A stretch of DNA of 45,480 nt from Megasphaera massiliensis (GCF_000455225.1 NZ_HF954558.1:34023-79502), one strand, 5' to 3'; positions 34,653-45,406 are shown, counted from the first letter of the stretch. The notes: generated by a model not told the origin, from the letters alone. Program-made: numbers and translations.

Positions 34653-35915
34653 TTATTTCATAAATCCTTGATATTGTCTATTCAAAACTAAGGATTCTGC
34701 CTGCTTCATCGTATCGATGGCAACACCGACGACGATGAGGATGGCTGTACCGCCGAAGTAAACCCCTTCAATGCCAGTAATCCAACCGATAAAGTTCGGT
34801 AGGATGGCGATGAATGCTAAGAAGAAGGCACCGGCGAGGGTAATTCTCGTCATGATGCGATCGATATACAGGGCAGTCGGCTGACCCGGACGGATGCCCG
34901 GAATGAAGCCGCCATACTTCTGCATATTTTCCGTAAGCTGAGGGATGTTCAGCGAAATAGCCGTGTAGAAATATGTGAAGAACATAATCAGAACGGCGTA
35001 CATGACCGTATTGGTAACGGTGCCCCATGCAAAGTAGCTGGCAATCCATTGGACTGTGTCATTCTGTACGAACTGTGCGATCGTAATCGGGAACATCAGT
35101 ACAGACGATGCAAAGATGATGGGGATAACGCCGGCCTGGTTGACTTTCAGCGGAATGTGTGTCGAGTGGCCGCCATACATCTTACGACCGACAATGCGTT
35201 TTGCATATTGTACCGCAACGCGCCGCTGTCCCTGCGTAACTTCGATGACCACAATGATCATGAACAAAGCGATAACGACAAAAAGTAAGGCCTGGAAGAT
35301 ATTAATCGAACCGGCCTGAATATACTGATAAATCGTCATGACGCCTTGGGGGAAACGCGCTACGATACCGGCGAAGATGATCAGCGAAATGCCGTTGCCG
35401 ATGCCGCCGGCTGTGATCTGGTCACCGAGCCACATGAGGAAACAAGTCCCTGCCGTAAGAATCAGTGATACCATGACGACCATAGCCCAGCTGTCGACGA
35501 TGAGCGCACCGTTGACTTTCAGTGCATAGCTCATGGCAAAGGCCTGAATCAATGCCAGGACAACCGTACCGTACCGCGTGACCTTTTGGATCTTATCGCG
35601 GCCTTCTTGATTATCCTTGGCCCATTGTTCAAACGTTGGAACGACGGCGGTCAGCAGCTGCATGATAATCGACGCGTTGATGTACGGCGTGATGCTCATG
35701 GCCAGGATGGAGAACTTACTCAGTGCCCCACCGGCAAACAAGTCGAGTAATCCGAACAAGTTGCCGCTGCTGAAGAGGTTTTCAATGACCGACGAGTCGA
35801 CACCCGGTACGGGGATGTGTACACCCAGTCTGAAAACGACGAACATAATAAGAGTGAAGACCGCCCGTTTCCGGAATTCCGGAACGTTAAGTACGTTTTG
35901 GATGTTCTCTAACAT
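34653..35915 (-). CDS. secY: protein translocase channel subunit SecY
   Basis: 420 residues, ten predicted membrane segments. VFRLGVHIPVPGVD near the N-terminus, ALSKFSILAMSITPYINASI, the PLKVNQAGVIPIIFASS loop and the cytoplasmic GFIPGIRPGQPT loop that meets the ribosome and SecA are all present. It forms the SecYEG pore. It lies 12 bases after rplO. Confidence 0.97.
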   Translation of the reverse strand: MLENIQNVLNVPEFRKRAVFTLIMFVVFRLGVHIPVPGVDSSVIENLFSSGNLFGLLDLFAGGALSKFSILAMSITPYINASIIMQLLTAVVPTFEQWAKDNQEGRDKIQKVTRYGTVVLALIQAFAMSYALKVNGALIVDSWAMVVMVSLILTAGTCFLMWLGDQITAGGIGNGISLIIFAGIVARFPQGVMTIYQYIQAGSINIFQALLFVVIALFMIIVVIEVTQGQRRVAVQYAKRIVGRKMYGGHSTHIPLKVNQAGVIPIIFASSVLMFPITIAQFVQNDTVQWIASYFAWGTVTNTVMYAVLIMFFTYFYTAISLNIPQLTENMQKYGGFIPGIRPGQPTALYIDRIMTRITLAGAFFLAFIAILPNFIGWITGIEGVYFGGTAILIVVGVAIDTMKQAESLVLNRQYQGFMK

Positions 35916-35927
35916 CGCAAATCACCC

Positions 35928-36392
35928 CTACTGTTCTGCTACCGGTTCTTCTCCCGGTACTACAACCTTACCACCTGCAGCTTCAATCTTTTCTTTAGCA
36001 GATTTCGTGAAACCATTGGCTACGACGGTCAGTTTCTTTTCGAGTTCGCCATTGCCGAGGATGCGGATGCCGTCGCGGACATTCTTAACGATGCCAGCTT
36101 CGACTAAAGCAACGGGATCGACAGTCGTGCCGTCTTCAAAGCGGTTGAGTACAGAAACATTAACTTCTGCATATTCTTTACCCCAAATGTTGGTGAAACC
36201 ACGTTTCGGGAGCAAACGATACAGCGGCATCTGGCCACCTTCGAAGCCCGGGCGCTTACCGCCACCGCTACGAGAAAGCTGACCTTTCATACCTTTACCG
36301 GCCGTTTTGCCGTTACCGGAACCGATACCACGGCCGACGCGGTTACGTTTTTTCTTGGAACCAGGAACAATACTCATTTCATGAAGTTTCAA
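35928..36392 (-). CDS. rplO: 50S ribosomal protein L15
   Basis: 154 residues. The N-terminal glycine/basic arm ([21 protein letters not shown]) is typical, with [17 protein letters not shown] and the C-terminal GGKVVVPGE. It follows rpmD by about 20 bases. Confidence 0.96.
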   Translation of the reverse strand: MKLHEMSIVPGSKKKRNRVGRGIGSGNGKTAGKGMKGQLSRSGGGKRPGFEGGQMPLYRLLPKRGFTNIWGKEYAEVNVSVLNRFEDGTTVDPVALVEAGIVKNVRDGIRILGNGELEKKLTVVANGFTKSAKEKIEAAGGKVVVPGEEPVAEQ

Positions 36393-36413
36393 TTCAGCGC
36401 ACCTCCTTCTATA

Positions 36414-36593
36414 TTAAATTTCTTCTACTTTTACCAAGTGTTCTACTTTATGAAGCATCCCTTTGATCTGGGGGGTTACTTCTTTTACTACGCTGGAGTT
36501 CGTCTTGTGGAGACCGAGGGCAACGATGGTTGCGCGCTGATCGCCAGGACGGCCAGCCAAACTCTTTACGAGTGTAACTTTAACCTGAGCCAT
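36414..36593 (-). CDS. rpmD: 50S ribosomal protein L30
   Basis: 59 residues, beginning [20 protein letters not shown] and ending HLVKVEEI, the usual single-domain L30. It was found by reading the gap between rpsE and rplO; AAGGAGG precedes the ATG at 36593. Confidence 0.94.
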   Translation of the reverse strand: MAQVKVTLVKSLAGRPGDQRATIVALGLHKTNSSVVKEVTPQIKGMLHKVEHLVKVEEI

Positions 36594-36611
36594 CTTGTTA
36601 TATCCTCCTTA

Positions 36612-37112
36612 TTAACCGTAAATTTCTTCTACAGTTTTGCCACGGAGTTCAGCAACTTTATTGACATCCTTCAAGCTGCTCAAACCTTCGAGCGTAGCCT
36701 GAACCATGTTGTTCGGGTTGGAAGAACCGATCGATTTGGTGAGGATGTTGCGGACGCCAGCCAGTTCCAATACGGCACGAACCGGGCCGCCGGCAATGAC
36801 GCCAGTACCTTCAGCAGCCGGTTTCAGGAATACCTGGCCTGCGCCGAAAATACCCGTAACTTTATGGGGAATGGAACCGTTTTTCAACGGAACGGAAATC
36901 ATATGTTTCTTAGCGTCTTCGACGCCTTTACGGATTGCTTCAGGAACTTCACCGGCTTTACCTAAACCTGCGCCAACACGGCCATTGCCGTCACCGACAA
37001 CAACGAGGGCACTGAAGGAAAAACGACGGCCGCCTTTAACTACCTTAGCAACACGGTTGATGAATACTACATTTTCCTGTAATTCGAGACCTGCATGGTC
37101 AACTTTTGCCAT
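36612..37112 (-). CDS. rpsE: 30S ribosomal protein S5
   Basis: 166 residues. [32 protein letters not shown] and [10 protein letters not shown] are the S5 blocks. It helps decoding accuracy and mRNA unwinding at the entry site. Standard position between rplR and rpmD. Confidence 0.97.
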   Translation of the reverse strand: MAKVDHAGLELQENVVFINRVAKVVKGGRRFSFSALVVVGDGNGRVGAGLGKAGEVPEAIRKGVEDAKKHMISVPLKNGSIPHKVTGIFGAGQVFLKPAAEGTGVIAGGPVRAVLELAGVRNILTKSIGSSNPNNMVQATLEGLSSLKDVNKVAELRGKTVEEIYG

Positions 37113-37130
37113 GTGTTATTTCCTCCTTGA

Positions 37131-37502
37131 TTAGAATTTCAAGCCAGCTTCACGAGCTGCTTCAGCGAGAGCTGCAACACGGCCGTGATAGATGTAACCG
37201 CCACGGTCGAAAACGACAGTCGTAATACCTTTTTCAACAGCTCGTTTAGCAACCAAAGCACCTACCAATTTTGCGCCTTCAGCGTTGCCGCCGGTGACGT
37301 TCTGATCTTTCAGTTCTTTGTCCAAAGAGCTTGCTGCAACCAAGGTTACGCCGTTTACGTCGTCGATGACCTGGGCATAAATATTGTTAAGGCTGCGGAA
37401 AACGTTGAGACGCGGACGTTCTGCCGTGCCGTTGATGTTCTTGCGTAAACGCCAATGCCGTTTCAAACGGATTGTGTTTTTACTCTTATTCAAGGAATTC
37501 AC
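37131..37502 (-). CDS. rplR: 50S ribosomal protein L18
   Basis: 123 residues with the basic N-terminal stretch, [20 protein letters not shown] and the C-terminal [19 protein letters not shown]. It binds 5S rRNA. Between rplF and rpsE. Confidence 0.96.
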   Translation of the reverse strand: MNSLNKSKNTIRLKRHWRLRKNINGTAERPRLNVFRSLNNIYAQVIDDVNGVTLVAASSLDKELKDQNVTGGNAEGAKLVGALVAKRAVEKGITTVVFDRGGYIYHGRVAALAEAAREAGLKF

Positions 37503-37519
37503 TCCTTTCTAATTAAATC

Positions 37520-38062
37520 TTATTTCTTAGTACCAGCTTTACCGGCTTTACGACGGACATGTTCGCCAACATAACGGATACCTTTGCCCTTATACGGTTC
37601 AGGGAGACGGTAGCCGCGAACTTTAGCAGCGAATTCACCGACAACTTCGTTGTCTGCACCGGAAATGTGGATCTGCGTAGCACTCGGGCATTCGATGGTA
37701 ACACCGGCCGGGGCGTCGAGTTCGAGGGGATGGGAGAAACCAAGAGTCAAGGCAAGTTTCTTACCTTTCATCTGTGCTCTGTAACCAACACCGACGATTT
37801 CCAATTCCTTTTTGAAGCCTTCCGAAACACCTTTAACCATGTTGGCTACGAGTGCGCGGGTGAGGCCGTGCAGTGCACGGTGATTTTTATCGTCAGACGG
37901 ACGTTCTACAGTGATAACGTTGTCATTAATTGTGACTTTCATATCCTGGTGAAGCGTACGTGTGAGTTCGCCTTTCGGGCCTTTTACGGTAATTACGTGG
38001 CCATCGAGGTTTACATTTACGCCTGCCGGAATATCAATAGGCATTCTACCTACTCGGGACAT
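37520..38062 (-). CDS. rplF: 50S ribosomal protein L6
   Basis: 180 residues. [15 protein letters not shown] start, duplicated domain structure, and the C-terminal signature [14 protein letters not shown]. Lies near the factor-binding site of the 50S subunit. Confidence 0.97.
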   Translation of the reverse strand: MSRVGRMPIDIPAGVNVNLDGHVITVKGPKGELTRTLHQDMKVTINDNVITVERPSDDKNHRALHGLTRALVANMVKGVSEGFKKELEIVGVGYRAQMKGKKLALTLGFSHPLELDAPAGVTIECPSATQIHISGADNEVVGEFAAKVRGYRLPEPYKGKGIRYVGEHVRRKAGKAGTKK

Positions 38063-38079
38063 ATTGACACCTCCAAAAT

Positions 38080-38472
38080 TTACCAGACGTAAGCGAGAAC
38101 TTCGCCGCCCAAGCCGAGTTTACGAGCCTGTTTGTCGCTCATAACACCTTGAGACGTAGAAATTACAGCGATCCCCAAACCACCGAGAACGCGCGGGAGT
38201 TCTTCTTTGCCAGCGTATACGCGCAGGCCCGGTTTGGAAATTCTCTTGATGCCGGTAATTACTTTTTCTTTATTAGAACCATATTTCAACGTAACTTTCA
38301 GCGTTTTGCCTTCGTTTACGGATTCGTAGTTTTTGACGAAACCTTCTTCTTTGAGGATGTCGAGCATTGCTGCTTTAATCTTCGAAGCAGGGATTTCTAC
38401 TTTTTCGTGATATGCCGAGTTAGCATTACGGATTCTTGTGAGCATATCCGCAATCGGATCGGTCATTGCCAT
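38080..38472 (-). CDS. rpsH: 30S ribosomal protein S8
   Basis: 130 residues, [18 protein letters not shown] start and [18 protein letters not shown] at the C-terminal domain. It binds 16S rRNA helix 21 and in many bacteria represses the spc operon by binding its mRNA; no such site was identified here. Confidence 0.97.
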   Translation of the reverse strand: MAMTDPIADMLTRIRNANSAYHEKVEIPASKIKAAMLDILKEEGFVKNYESVNEGKTLKVTLKYGSNKEKVITGIKRISKPGLRVYAGKEELPRVLGGLGIAVISTSQGVMSDKQARKLGLGGEVLAYVW

Positions 38473-38503
38473 AATCTAAAAACCTCCCTCCATGGAATAC
38501 GTG

Positions 38504-38773
38504 TTACCAGCTGGCTTTTTTAACGCCAGGGATCTGACCTTTATAAGCCAGTTCACGGAATGTGATGCGGCAGATGCCAAATTTACGCATATAACCGTGA
38601 GGACGGCCGGTTATTTTGCAGCGGTTGTGCAGACGAACCGGAGATGCGTTAGCCGGCAGCTGAGAAAGTGCTTCATAGTCGCCTTTTGCTTTGAGTTCAG
38701 CACGAAGCTTAGCGTATTTGGCAACCATTTTTTCACGTTTCTTTTCACGTTCAAGCATCGATTTCTTTGCCAT
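38504..38773 (-). CDS. rpsN: 30S ribosomal protein S14, long zinc-independent form
   Basis: 89 residues with the long N-terminal helix ([20 protein letters not shown]) and [19 protein letters not shown]. It lacks the CxxC...CxxC zinc ribbon of the 61-residue type Z form that many Firmicutes carry at this place, so this is the C-minus form. Confidence 0.95.
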   Translation of the reverse strand: MAKKSMLEREKKREKMVAKYAKLRAELKAKGDYEALSQLPANASPVRLHNRCKITGRPHGYMRKFGICRITFRELAYKGQIPGVKKASW

Positions 38774-38791
38774 GTATGTTATCCTCCTCTA

Positions 38792-39331
38792 TTACTTTTC
38801 AAAAGGCATGCCCATCAGTTTCAACATGTCGCGACCTTCTTCGTCGGTCGCAGCCGTCGTAACGATGGTGATATCCATGCCGCGAGCTTTATCAACCTTA
38901 TCATATTCGATTTCCGGGAAGATAAGCTGTTCCTTCAGGCCGAGGGTGTAGTTGCCGCGGCCGTCGAAGCCGGTTGCACTGACACCATGGAAGTCACGGA
39001 CACGGGGAAGCGTCAAGTTCATCAATTTATCGAGGAACTCATACATGCGTTCGCCGCGAAGCGTAACTTTGCAGCCGAGGTTCATGCCTTCACGGATTTT
39101 GAAAGCTGCGATAGATTTCTTAGCTTTCGTGATGATCGGTTTCTGACCGGAAATGATGGTCATATCGCTAACAGCAGCATCCAAGGCTTTGGAGTTGGTA
39201 ACAGCTTCGCCAACGGCCATGTTGATAACAACTTTGGTAACCTTCGGAATCTGCATTACATTTTTATAACTGTATTTTTCCTGTAAACCTTTCACAACTT
39301 CGGAAAGGTATTTGTCTTTTAATCTGGACAC
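38792..39331 (-). CDS. rplE: 50S ribosomal protein L5
   Basis: 179 residues. [30 protein letters not shown] and the C-terminal [18 protein letters not shown] fit L5, which binds 5S rRNA and P-site tRNA. The start is taken as GTG 39331, nine bases after GGGAGG and giving the usual (M)SRLKDKY; a TTG six bases upstream is too close to the ribosome site. Confidence 0.95.
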   Translation of the reverse strand: MSRLKDKYLSEVVKGLQEKYSYKNVMQIPKVTKVVINMAVGEAVTNSKALDAAVSDMTIISGQKPIITKAKKSIAAFKIREGMNLGCKVTLRGERMYEFLDKLMNLTLPRVRDFHGVSATGFDGRGNYTLGLKEQLIFPEIEYDKVDKARGMDITIVTTAATDEEGRDMLKLMGMPFEK

Positions 39332-39352
39332 TCTCAAGGGCCTCCCTTCTTA

Positions 39353-39670
39353 TTAGATAGCTTTACCGCTCTTTACGGCTGTACGAACTTTAGTGCCGTC
39401 GGCCTGCTGGACCATTTTGACACGAGTCGGTTTGCCGCTTTCAGGATCTACGAGCATTACGTTGGAAACATGGATAGCAGCTTCCTTGGTGATAATGCCG
39501 CCTTGAGGATTGTTCTGACTCGGTTTCGTGTGGCGCTTAACCTGGTTAAGGCCTTCAACTACGACGCGGTCTTTTTTCGGATACGTTGCGATGACCTTGC
39601 CTTTTTTGCCTTTTTCTTTACCGGCAATGACAATGACCGTATCGCCTGTTTTAACGTGCATTTTACCCAT
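39353..39670 (-). CDS. rplX: 50S ribosomal protein L24
   Basis: 105 residues, with the KOW motif [18 protein letters not shown] followed by [15 protein letters not shown]. Start ATG 39670 ([10 protein letters not shown]) behind GGAGGGGG; a GTG nine bases earlier is less likely. Confidence 0.96.
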   Translation of the reverse strand: MGKMHVKTGDTVIVIAGKEKGKKGKVIATYPKKDRVVVEGLNQVKRHTKPSQNNPQGGIITKEAAIHVSNVMLVDPESGKPTRVKMVQQADGTKVRTAVKSGKAI

Positions 39671-39686
39671 TGAGAACACCCCCTCC

Positions 39687-40058
39687 TTATAATACTTCCG
39701 GAGCCAGGGAGATAATCTTCATGAAATCTTTTTCACGCAGTTCTCTGGCAACGGGCCCAAAAATACGAGTACCTTTCGGACTTTTATCATTGTTGTTGAT
39801 TACGACAGCGGCGTTTTCGTCGAAACGGATATAGGAACCGTCAGCACGGCGCAAACCCTTTTTAGAACGGACGATAACAGCTTTGACTACATCGCCCTTC
39901 TTGACAACGCCACCGGGTGATGCATCTTTAACAGATGCTGTAATGATATCACCAATGTTGCCATATTTACGATACGAGCCACCCATGACCTGGATGCACA
40001 AAATTTTCTTGGCACCAGTATTGTCGGCAACATTCAACATAGTTTCTTGCTGAATCAT
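39687..40058 (-). CDS. rplN: 50S ribosomal protein L14
   Basis: 123 residues. [19 protein letters not shown] start, then [11 protein letters not shown] and the C-terminal [17 protein letters not shown], all typical. Located at the subunit interface. Confidence 0.97.
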   Translation of the reverse strand: MIQQETMLNVADNTGAKKILCIQVMGGSYRKYGNIGDIITASVKDASPGGVVKKGDVVKAVIVRSKKGLRRADGSYIRFDENAAVVINNNDKSPKGTRIFGPVARELREKDFMKIISLAPEVL

Positions 40059-40083
40059 GGCTTAACCTCCTAATTAATGAAGC

Positions 40084-40338
40084 TTATTTAGCTTTTTCTA
40101 CGATCGTCACGACTCTCCAGTGTTTCTGTTTGGACAGCGGACGGGTTTCTTCAATACGAACGACGTCGCCAATGTGGCATTCGTTGTTTTCATCGTGGGC
40201 TTTAAATTTAACCGTCGAGATGATCGGCTTTTTATACAGCTTATGCTGTGTCTTATATTCTACAGCAACGACAATTGTTTTGTCCATTTTATCGCTGACT
40301 ACTTTACCTACGCGAATTTTACGTTCATTTCTTTCCAT
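40084..40338 (-). CDS. rpsQ: 30S ribosomal protein S17
   Basis: 84 residues from ATG 40338 ([19 protein letters not shown]), 12 bases after GGAGG; a longer frame would cover the ribosome site. [19 protein letters not shown] is the conserved C-terminal block. Confidence 0.95.
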   Translation of the reverse strand: MERNERKIRVGKVVSDKMDKTIVVAVEYKTQHKLYKKPIISTVKFKAHDENNECHIGDVVRIEETRPLSKQKHWRVVTIVEKAK

Positions 40339-40380
40339 CTGTGCTTGTGACCTCCTTTTAGATTCCAATTATGGACGTTC

Positions 40381-40581
40381 TTACGCCTGCGCTTTCAGTT
40401 CTGCTTCACGCTGTACCGTTTTGATGCGAGCGATTGTCTTCTTAACTTCGCGGATACGCATTGGATTTTCTAATTGGCCGGTCGCATGTTGAAAACGGAG
40501 GTTAAACAATTCTTCTTTCAGGCTAACCACTTTTTCATCCATTTCGGCAGCGCTCAGCGCACGGATTTCTTTAACCTTCAT
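40381..40581 (-). CDS. rpmC: 50S ribosomal protein L29
   Basis: 66 residues from ATG 40581 ([14 protein letters not shown]), behind AGGTGG formed by the end of rpl[17 protein letters not shown] is the L29 signature. It lies at the exit-tunnel rim. Confidence 0.95.
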   Translation of the reverse strand: MKVKEIRALSAAEMDEKVVSLKEELFNLRFQHATGQLENPMRIREVKKTIARIKTVQREAELKAQA

Positions 40582-40582
40582 T

Positions 40583-41008
40583 TTATTCACCACCTAATTC
40601 CTGACCTTTAACAACAAACTTCGTTTTAATCGGCAGCTTATGGCCAGCGAGACGCATTGCTTCACGAGCAACTTCTGCGCTTACGCCACCCATTTCAAAG
40701 AGTACGCGGCCCGGTTTTGCAACAGCAACCCAGTATTCCGGAGCACCTTTACCGGAACCCATACGAGTACCAGCCGGTTTTGCCGTAACCGGTTTGTCCG
40801 GGAAAATCTTGATCCAAACTTTACCGCCACGTTTGATGTAACGTGTCATAGCGATACGGGCAGCTTCGATCTGACGGTTCGTAATCCACGACGGTTCGAG
40901 AGCGACGAGACCATATTCACCATGAGCGACTTTATTACCACGATGTGCCTGGCCTTTCATACGGCCACGGAACTGTTTACGATATTTGACACGTTTTGGA
41001 ATTAACAT
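40583..41008 (-). CDS. rplP: 50S ribosomal protein L16
   Basis: 141 residues. [19 protein letters not shown] start and [20 protein letters not shown] are diagnostic. Its ATG overlaps the rpsC stop by one base (TAATG), so translation is coupled. Confidence 0.97.
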   Translation of the reverse strand: MLIPKRVKYRKQFRGRMKGQAHRGNKVAHGEYGLVALEPSWITNRQIEAARIAMTRYIKRGGKVWIKIFPDKPVTAKPAGTRMGSGKGAPEYWVAVAKPGRVLFEMGGVSAEVAREAMRLAGHKLPIKTKFVVKGQELGGE

Positions 41009-41676
41009 TACGCTTCACTCCCTTCGTGCTTTTTCGGAGCTTTTTTAGCTTCCGGGAGGATTTCACCTTTGTAAATCCAGCATTTAATGCCGATGCAGCC
41101 ATACGTCGTATGAGCTTCAGCAAAGCCATAGTCGATGTCAGCGCGGAGCGTGTGCAAGGGAATAGAACCATCGCGGAGGCTTTCGCTGCGAGCGATTTCA
41201 GCACCGCCAAGACGGCCGGAGCACATGATTTTGATACCCTTAGCGCCCATACGCATCGTGCGGCCAACGCACTGTTTCATAGCGCGGCGGAAGCCGATAC
41301 GGCGTTCGAGCTGGCTGGCAACGTTTTCAGCAACCAAGGTTGCATCCATTTCGGCCTGTTTGATTTCAGCAATGTTTACGTCGACAGTCTTCGTCGTGAA
41401 GGCTTTCAACGCTTTTTTAATATCTTCAATACCTGCGCCGCCACGGCCGATGACCATGCCCGGTTTAGCAGTATGGATAACCAATTTGATACGTTTTGCA
41501 GAGCGTTCGATTTCAATGCGGGAAACACCTGCAATGTATAACTGTTTCTTTAAGAATTCACGGATCTTAACGTCTTCATTTAAGAGTGCAGCGTAATCTT
41601 TTTCTGCATACCATTTTGCGTCCCATGGTTTGGAAACGCCGACGCGGAATCCATGGGCATTAACTTTCTGACCCAC
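41008..41676 (-). CDS. rpsC: 30S ribosomal protein S3
   Basis: 222 residues from GTG 41676 (reading [16 protein letters not shown]), behind AAGGAGGG; the longer open frame starts before the ribosome site. The KH domain has [18 protein letters not shown] and the C-terminal domain [12 protein letters not shown]. Part of the mRNA entry channel. Confidence 0.95.
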   Translation of the reverse strand: MGQKVNAHGFRVGVSKPWDAKWYAEKDYAALLNEDVKIREFLKKQLYIAGVSRIEIERSAKRIKLVIHTAKPGMVIGRGGAGIEDIKKALKAFTTKTVDVNIAEIKQAEMDATLVAENVASQLERRIGFRRAMKQCVGRTMRMGAKGIKIMCSGRLGGAEIARSESLRDGSIPLHTLRADIDYGFAEAHTTYGCIGIKCWIYKGEILPEAKKAPKKHEGSEA

Positions 41677-41689
41677 TACATTTCCCTCC

Positions 41690-42025
41690 TTATGCTTTTT
41701 CGTCAACAACAACCGTCAAATGACTGGAATGCTTGAGAATTTTGAAAGCCTGTCCACGGCTGCGCGGATGAATACGTTTCATCGTGGAATCCTGGTCAAC
41801 AAAAATTTCAGAAATGAACAATTTTGCAACGTCCATATCGTTATTGTGTTCCGCATTAGCAACGGCACTGCGCAAAGTCTTTTCAACTACACGAGAACCC
41901 ACTTTCGGAGTGAATTTCAAGATAGAGATAGCTTCGCCGACGTTTTTACCCCGAACCAAGTCAGCAACAATCCGAATTTTACGGGGAGCAATGCGAATGT
42001 GTTTCGTAACAGCTTTTACTGCCAT
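41690..42025 (-). CDS. rplV: 50S ribosomal protein L22
   Basis: 111 residues, with [20 protein letters not shown] and the tunnel loop [15 protein letters not shown]. Standard place between rpsS and rpsC. Confidence 0.97.
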   Translation of the reverse strand: MAVKAVTKHIRIAPRKIRIVADLVRGKNVGEAISILKFTPKVGSRVVEKTLRSAVANAEHNNDMDVAKLFISEIFVDQDSTMKRIHPRSRGQAFKILKHSSHLTVVVDEKA

Positions 42026-42041
42026 TTATGTTACCCCCTTC

Positions 42042-42317
42042 TTATCTGGTTACTTTTTCGGCTTTAGCATGACCCTTGAATGTACGAGTCGGTGCAAATT
42101 CGCCCAATTTATGACCTACCATATCTTCCGTGATATAGACAGGTACATGTTTCCGGCCGTCGTGAACAGCAATCGTGTGGCCGACGAAGTTCGGCAGGAT
42201 CATCGATGCACGGGACCAGGTTTTGATGACTTTCTTTTCGTTGGCTTCGTTCATAGCGTCGATTTTCTTCAAGAGATGATGTGCTACGAATGGGCCCTTT
42301 TTAATGGATCTGGACAC
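42042..42317 (-). CDS. rpsS: 30S ribosomal protein S19
   Basis: 91 residues, [19 protein letters not shown] start and [18 protein letters not shown] near the end. In the 30S head next to S13. Confidence 0.97.
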   Translation of the reverse strand: MSRSIKKGPFVAHHLLKKIDAMNEANEKKVIKTWSRASMILPNFVGHTIAVHDGRKHVPVYITEDMVGHKLGEFAPTRTFKGHAKAEKVTR

Positions 42318-42341
42318 TTAGTTATCTCCTTTCCTCAACAC

Positions 42342-43169
42342 TTATTTACGTCTCTTCACAATAAACTTATTGGAAGCTTTTTTAGAGTCGCGAGTCTTGA
42401 CGCCATAAGCAGGTTTACCCCAAGGAGTAACCGGGCGTTTACGACCAACAGGAGCCTTACCTTCACCACCGCCATGAGGATGATCGCACGGGTTCATGAC
42501 GACACCACGGTTGCCCGGGCGAACGCCCAACCAGCGGGAACGGCCGGCTTTACCGATCGTGATGTTTTCATAATCCGTATTGCTTACGACACCGATGGTA
42601 GCGCGGCAGCGGATGTGTACCTGACGAAGTTCGCCCGACGGCAGACGAAGAAGTGCATAGTTGCCTTCTTTAGCCATGAGCTGTGCCGATTCACCGGCGG
42701 AACGAACCATCTGGCCGCCCTTGCCGATTTTCATTTCAACGTTGTGTACGAGGGTACCGAGGGGGATGTTCTGGAGCGGCAAAGCATTGCCAACCTTGAT
42801 ATCCGATTCGGGACCGCTGTAAACGACGTCGCCAACTTTAAGACCGTTCGGAGCGATGATGTATTTCTTTTCGCCATCTGCATAGAACAGAAGGGCGATA
42901 TTGGCAGAGCGGTTCGGATCGTATTCGATCGTCGCAACTTTTGCCGGGATGTTGTCTTTAATACGTTTGAAGTCGATCAAACGGTAACGGCGTTTGTGAC
43001 CGCCGCCCTGATGACGGACAGTCATACGGCCGCTGTTATTACGACCGCCCTTATTGGTTACTTTGACCAATAAGGATTTTTCCGGTTTAGACGCCGTAAT
43101 GTCTTCGAATGTCGAAACAGTCATGAAACGGCGGCTAGCGGAGTACGGTTTAAATGATTTAATGGCCAT
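42342..43169 (-). CDS. rplB: 50S ribosomal protein L2
   Basis: 275 residues. [17 protein letters not shown] start, [15 protein letters not shown], and the peptidyl-transferase-proximal [13 protein letters not shown] near residue 230. Full length. Confidence 0.97.
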   Translation of the reverse strand: MAIKSFKPYSASRRFMTVSTFEDITASKPEKSLLVKVTNKGGRNNSGRMTVRHQGGGHKRRYRLIDFKRIKDNIPAKVATIEYDPNRSANIALLFYADGEKKYIIAPNGLKVGDVVYSGPESDIKVGNALPLQNIPLGTLVHNVEMKIGKGGQMVRSAGESAQLMAKEGNYALLRLPSGELRQVHIRCRATIGVVSNTDYENITIGKAGRSRWLGVRPGNRGVVMNPCDHPHGGGEGKAPVGRKRPVTPWGKPAYGVKTRDSKKASNKFIVKRRK

Positions 43170-43199
43170 TGTAGTGCCTCCTCCTTATTCGTTAAATGC

Positions 43200-43484
43200 T
43201 TAAGCTCCTTCGAAGAATTCGATGGTTTCGCCTTCCTGAAGGGTTACGATGGCTTTTTTGTAATCCGGGCGCTTGCCGATGTATTTGCCCATGCGCTTGA
43301 ATTTACCCATCGTGCGAAGTGTTGCTACGCTTTTAACTTTGACGCCGAAAATGGCTTCAACAGCTTTACGAATTTCAACTTTGTTAGCATGGAGCGGTAC
43401 TTTAAATGTATATTTGCCATCAGACATCATCATCGTCGTTTTTTCGGTGATGACCGGTTTTAACAAGAGATCATGCATGTTCAT
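43200..43484 (-). CDS. rplW: 50S ribosomal protein L23
   Basis: 94 residues. LLLKPVITEKTTMMM start and YTFKVPLHANKVEIRKAVE fit L23, the docking site for trigger factor and SRP. ATG overlaps the rplD stop (TAATG), about ten bases after GGAGG. Confidence 0.96.
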   Translation of the reverse strand: MNMHDLLLKPVITEKTTMMMSDGKYTFKVPLHANKVEIRKAVEAIFGVKVKSVATLRTMGKFKRMGKYIGKRPDYKKAIVTLQEGETIEFFEGA

Positions 43485-44107
43485 TATGCGAGCACCTCCT
43501 CAATCTTAGCGACAGCGCTCTTCGTAACGAACAATTTCGTGTAGTGGAGCAGATCAAAGATGTTTACGCCAGTCGTAGAAATGGCTTTAACGCCTTTGAT
43601 GTTGCGTGCGCAGCGTTCTACAACTTCATCGTTGTCGGTGATGAAAAGAACTTTTTCACCGGCGAATTTGAAGTTATTGATGAGCGTAACAACTTCTTTC
43701 GTTTTCGGAGCTGCGAGATTGATTTCGTCGAGGACGAACAATTCATTAGTATTGACTTTATCGCTCAAAGCGGATTTAACAGCCAGACGGCGAGCTTTAC
43801 GAGGCATTTTCTGTTCGTAAGAGCGCGGATGGGGACCCCAAATGGTGCCGCCACCAACCCACAACGGGCTGCGGTTACTGCCTACACGGGCCCGGTCGGT
43901 TCCTTTCTGTTTCCAAGGCTTTCTGCCACCGCCGCGAACGAGGCCGCGAGTTTTAGTGGAATGTGTGCCTAAGCGCTGGTTGGCGAGCTGACGGAGAACG
44001 GCCTGACGCATAACGGCTTCGTTCACTTCAACGCCAAATACGCTATCGTTCAATTCGATTTCACCGGTCTGTGCACCGGCAATATTATACGTGCTTACTT
44101 TTGGCAT
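43484..44107 (-). CDS. rplD: 50S ribosomal protein L4
   Basis: 207 residues. The tunnel loop GLVRGGGRKPWKQKGTDRAR and GGGTIWGPHPRSY are diagnostic. L4 represses its own operon in some bacteria; that cannot be judged here. Confidence 0.97.
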   Translation of the reverse strand: MPKVSTYNIAGAQTGEIELNDSVFGVEVNEAVMRQAVLRQLANQRLGTHSTKTRGLVRGGGRKPWKQKGTDRARVGSNRSPLWVGGGTIWGPHPRSYEQKMPRKARRLAVKSALSDKVNTNELFVLDEINLAAPKTKEVVTLINNFKFAGEKVLFITDNDEVVERCARNIKGVKAISTTGVNIFDLLHYTKLFVTKSAVAKIEEVLA

Positions 44108-44138
44108 TATATTTTATCCTCCTTCCTGTAGACAACTA

Positions 44139-44777
44139 TTAGCGGGGTTTTACGGTATCGCGAATCATAACCAAGCTGCCTTTAGCGCCCGGGATGCCGC
44201 CTTTAACCAAGATGAGGTTCTTATCCATATCGACTTTAACGATCGAAAGATGAAGAACGGTTGCCTGGTTGCCACCCATTTGTCCAGGAAGTTTTTTACC
44301 CTTGACGACTTTACCGCCGCCACCACTGGTCATAGGTCCGAGAGAACCGGGTTCACGATGAGATTTAGAGCCGTGACCCATCGGTCCGCGGTGGAAACCG
44401 TGACGTTTGATAGTACCTGCAAACCCTTTACCTTTGCTGGTGCCAATTACGTCGACGAGATCGCCGCTTGCGAAAATATCAGCTGCCAGAGTTTGGCCTG
44501 CCGTATATTCCGGCGTATCTGTCAAACGGAATTCGCGAAGATACTTAACAGGAGCAACGCCTGCTTTGTCGAATTGACCCTTAACGGGTTTCGTCAGATG
44601 TTTTTCTTTGATTTCACCATAGCCGAGCTGAATGGAGTTGTATCCGTCCGTATCAACGGTCTTGACGCGTACAACTACGTTCGGGGAAGCTTCGACGACG
44701 GTTACAGGGACGACTGCGCCTTCTTCGGTGAAGACCTGAGTCATACCTAATTTTTTACCCAAAATAGCTTTAGACAT
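44139..44777 (-). CDS. rplC: 50S ribosomal protein L3
   Basis: 212 residues. [16 protein letters not shown] start and the extended loop [20 protein letters not shown], with MGGNQATV (the site of Gln methylation in some bacteria). Confidence 0.97.
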   Translation of the reverse strand: MSKAILGKKLGMTQVFTEEGAVVPVTVVEASPNVVVRVKTVDTDGYNSIQLGYGEIKEKHLTKPVKGQFDKAGVAPVKYLREFRLTDTPEYTAGQTLAADIFASGDLVDVIGTSKGKGFAGTIKRHGFHRGPMGHGSKSHREPGSLGPMTSGGGGKVVKGKKLPGQMGGNQATVLHLSIVKVDMDKNLILVKGGIPGAKGSLVMIRDTVKPR

Positions 44778-44791
44778 AATCGCACCTCCTC

Positions 44792-45103
44792 CTATAATTT
44801 GATTTCGATGTCTACGCCAGCCGGCAGATCGAGACGGGTCAAGGCATCAACGGTTTTGTTCGATGCTTCGAGGATATCGATCAAGCGTTTGTGCGTACGG
44901 AGTTCGAACTGTTCACGAGAGTCTTTGTTAACATGGGGAGAACGAAGAATCGTGAAGATGTTCTTTTCTGTCGGAAGCGGAATCGGTCCGGATACCATTG
45001 CACCGGTACGTTTCGCCGTGTCGACGATTTTCGCCGCGCTCTGATCAAGCGTTTTGTGATCGTAAGCTTTAAGGCGAATACGAATTCTTTCCTGTTTTGC
45101 CAT
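44792..45103 (-). CDS. rpsJ: 30S ribosomal protein S10
   Basis: 103 residues. [20 protein letters not shown] and [20 protein letters not shown] are the S10 signatures. First gene of the S10-spc-alpha cluster; AGGAGG lies eight bases before the ATG. It is preceded by a leader and promoter separate from tuf. Confidence 0.97.
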   Translation of the reverse strand: MAKQERIRIRLKAYDHKTLDQSAAKIVDTAKRTGAMVSGPIPLPTEKNIFTILRSPHVNKDSREQFELRTHKRLIDILEASNKTVDALTRLDLPAGVDIEIKL

Positions 45104-45232
45104 TACTTAATTCCTCCTAACGTCTATTTCGTTGAATAGACTGCTCCATAAGAGTTTCCCCGCGGTGCGGGCAACATCTTATATCATAGTTTAGCGCGTT
45201 TAGAGAGTATTTCCCTGTTGTCGCGTACCTAC
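45104..45232 (-). promoter_or_regulatory. 5' leader of the S10 operon with two hairpins
   Basis: About 125 bases of leader. It contains CCCGC/GCGGG near 45160-45171 and, directly before the ribosome site, GTCTATT/AATAGAC (complement of 45123-45142). A structured S10 leader is a plausible control site, but no known family was recognised. Confidence 0.4.
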
Positions 45233-45234
45233 CT

Positions 45235-45263
45235 AGTTTACTACAAAAAGCGGCATGACGCAA
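45235..45263 (-). promoter_or_regulatory. promoter of the ribosomal protein supercluster
   Basis: -35 TTGCGT (complement of 45258-45263), 17-base spacer, -10 TAAACT (complement of 45235-45240). It lies between the tuf terminator and the S10 leader. Confidence 0.65.
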
Positions 45264-45332
45264 GGATTTTTCAAGTCATTTCAAAATTTTTCTGACCGAT
45301 TTAACATACATTACATGTCTCTCTATCATGCT

Positions 45333-45370
45333 AAAGAAAAAGACGAACTGCTACATAGTAACAGTTCGTC
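45333..45370 (-). terminator. terminator of tuf
   Basis: On the minus strand GACGAACTG (45370-45362) pairs with CAGTTCGTC (45350-45342), followed by TTTTTCTTT, about 40 bases after the tuf stop. Confidence 0.9.
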
Positions 45371-45406
45371 CTTATAACAGCAGAAGCAATCTGCTGCAGG
45401 TGTATT

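Noticed and set aside
41784-43073. A 429-codon open frame on the plus strand opposite rplV, rpsS and rplB
   Set aside because: It lies wholly antisense to certain ribosomal genes and its translation has no recognisable domain; it is a frame kept open by the codon use of the real genes.
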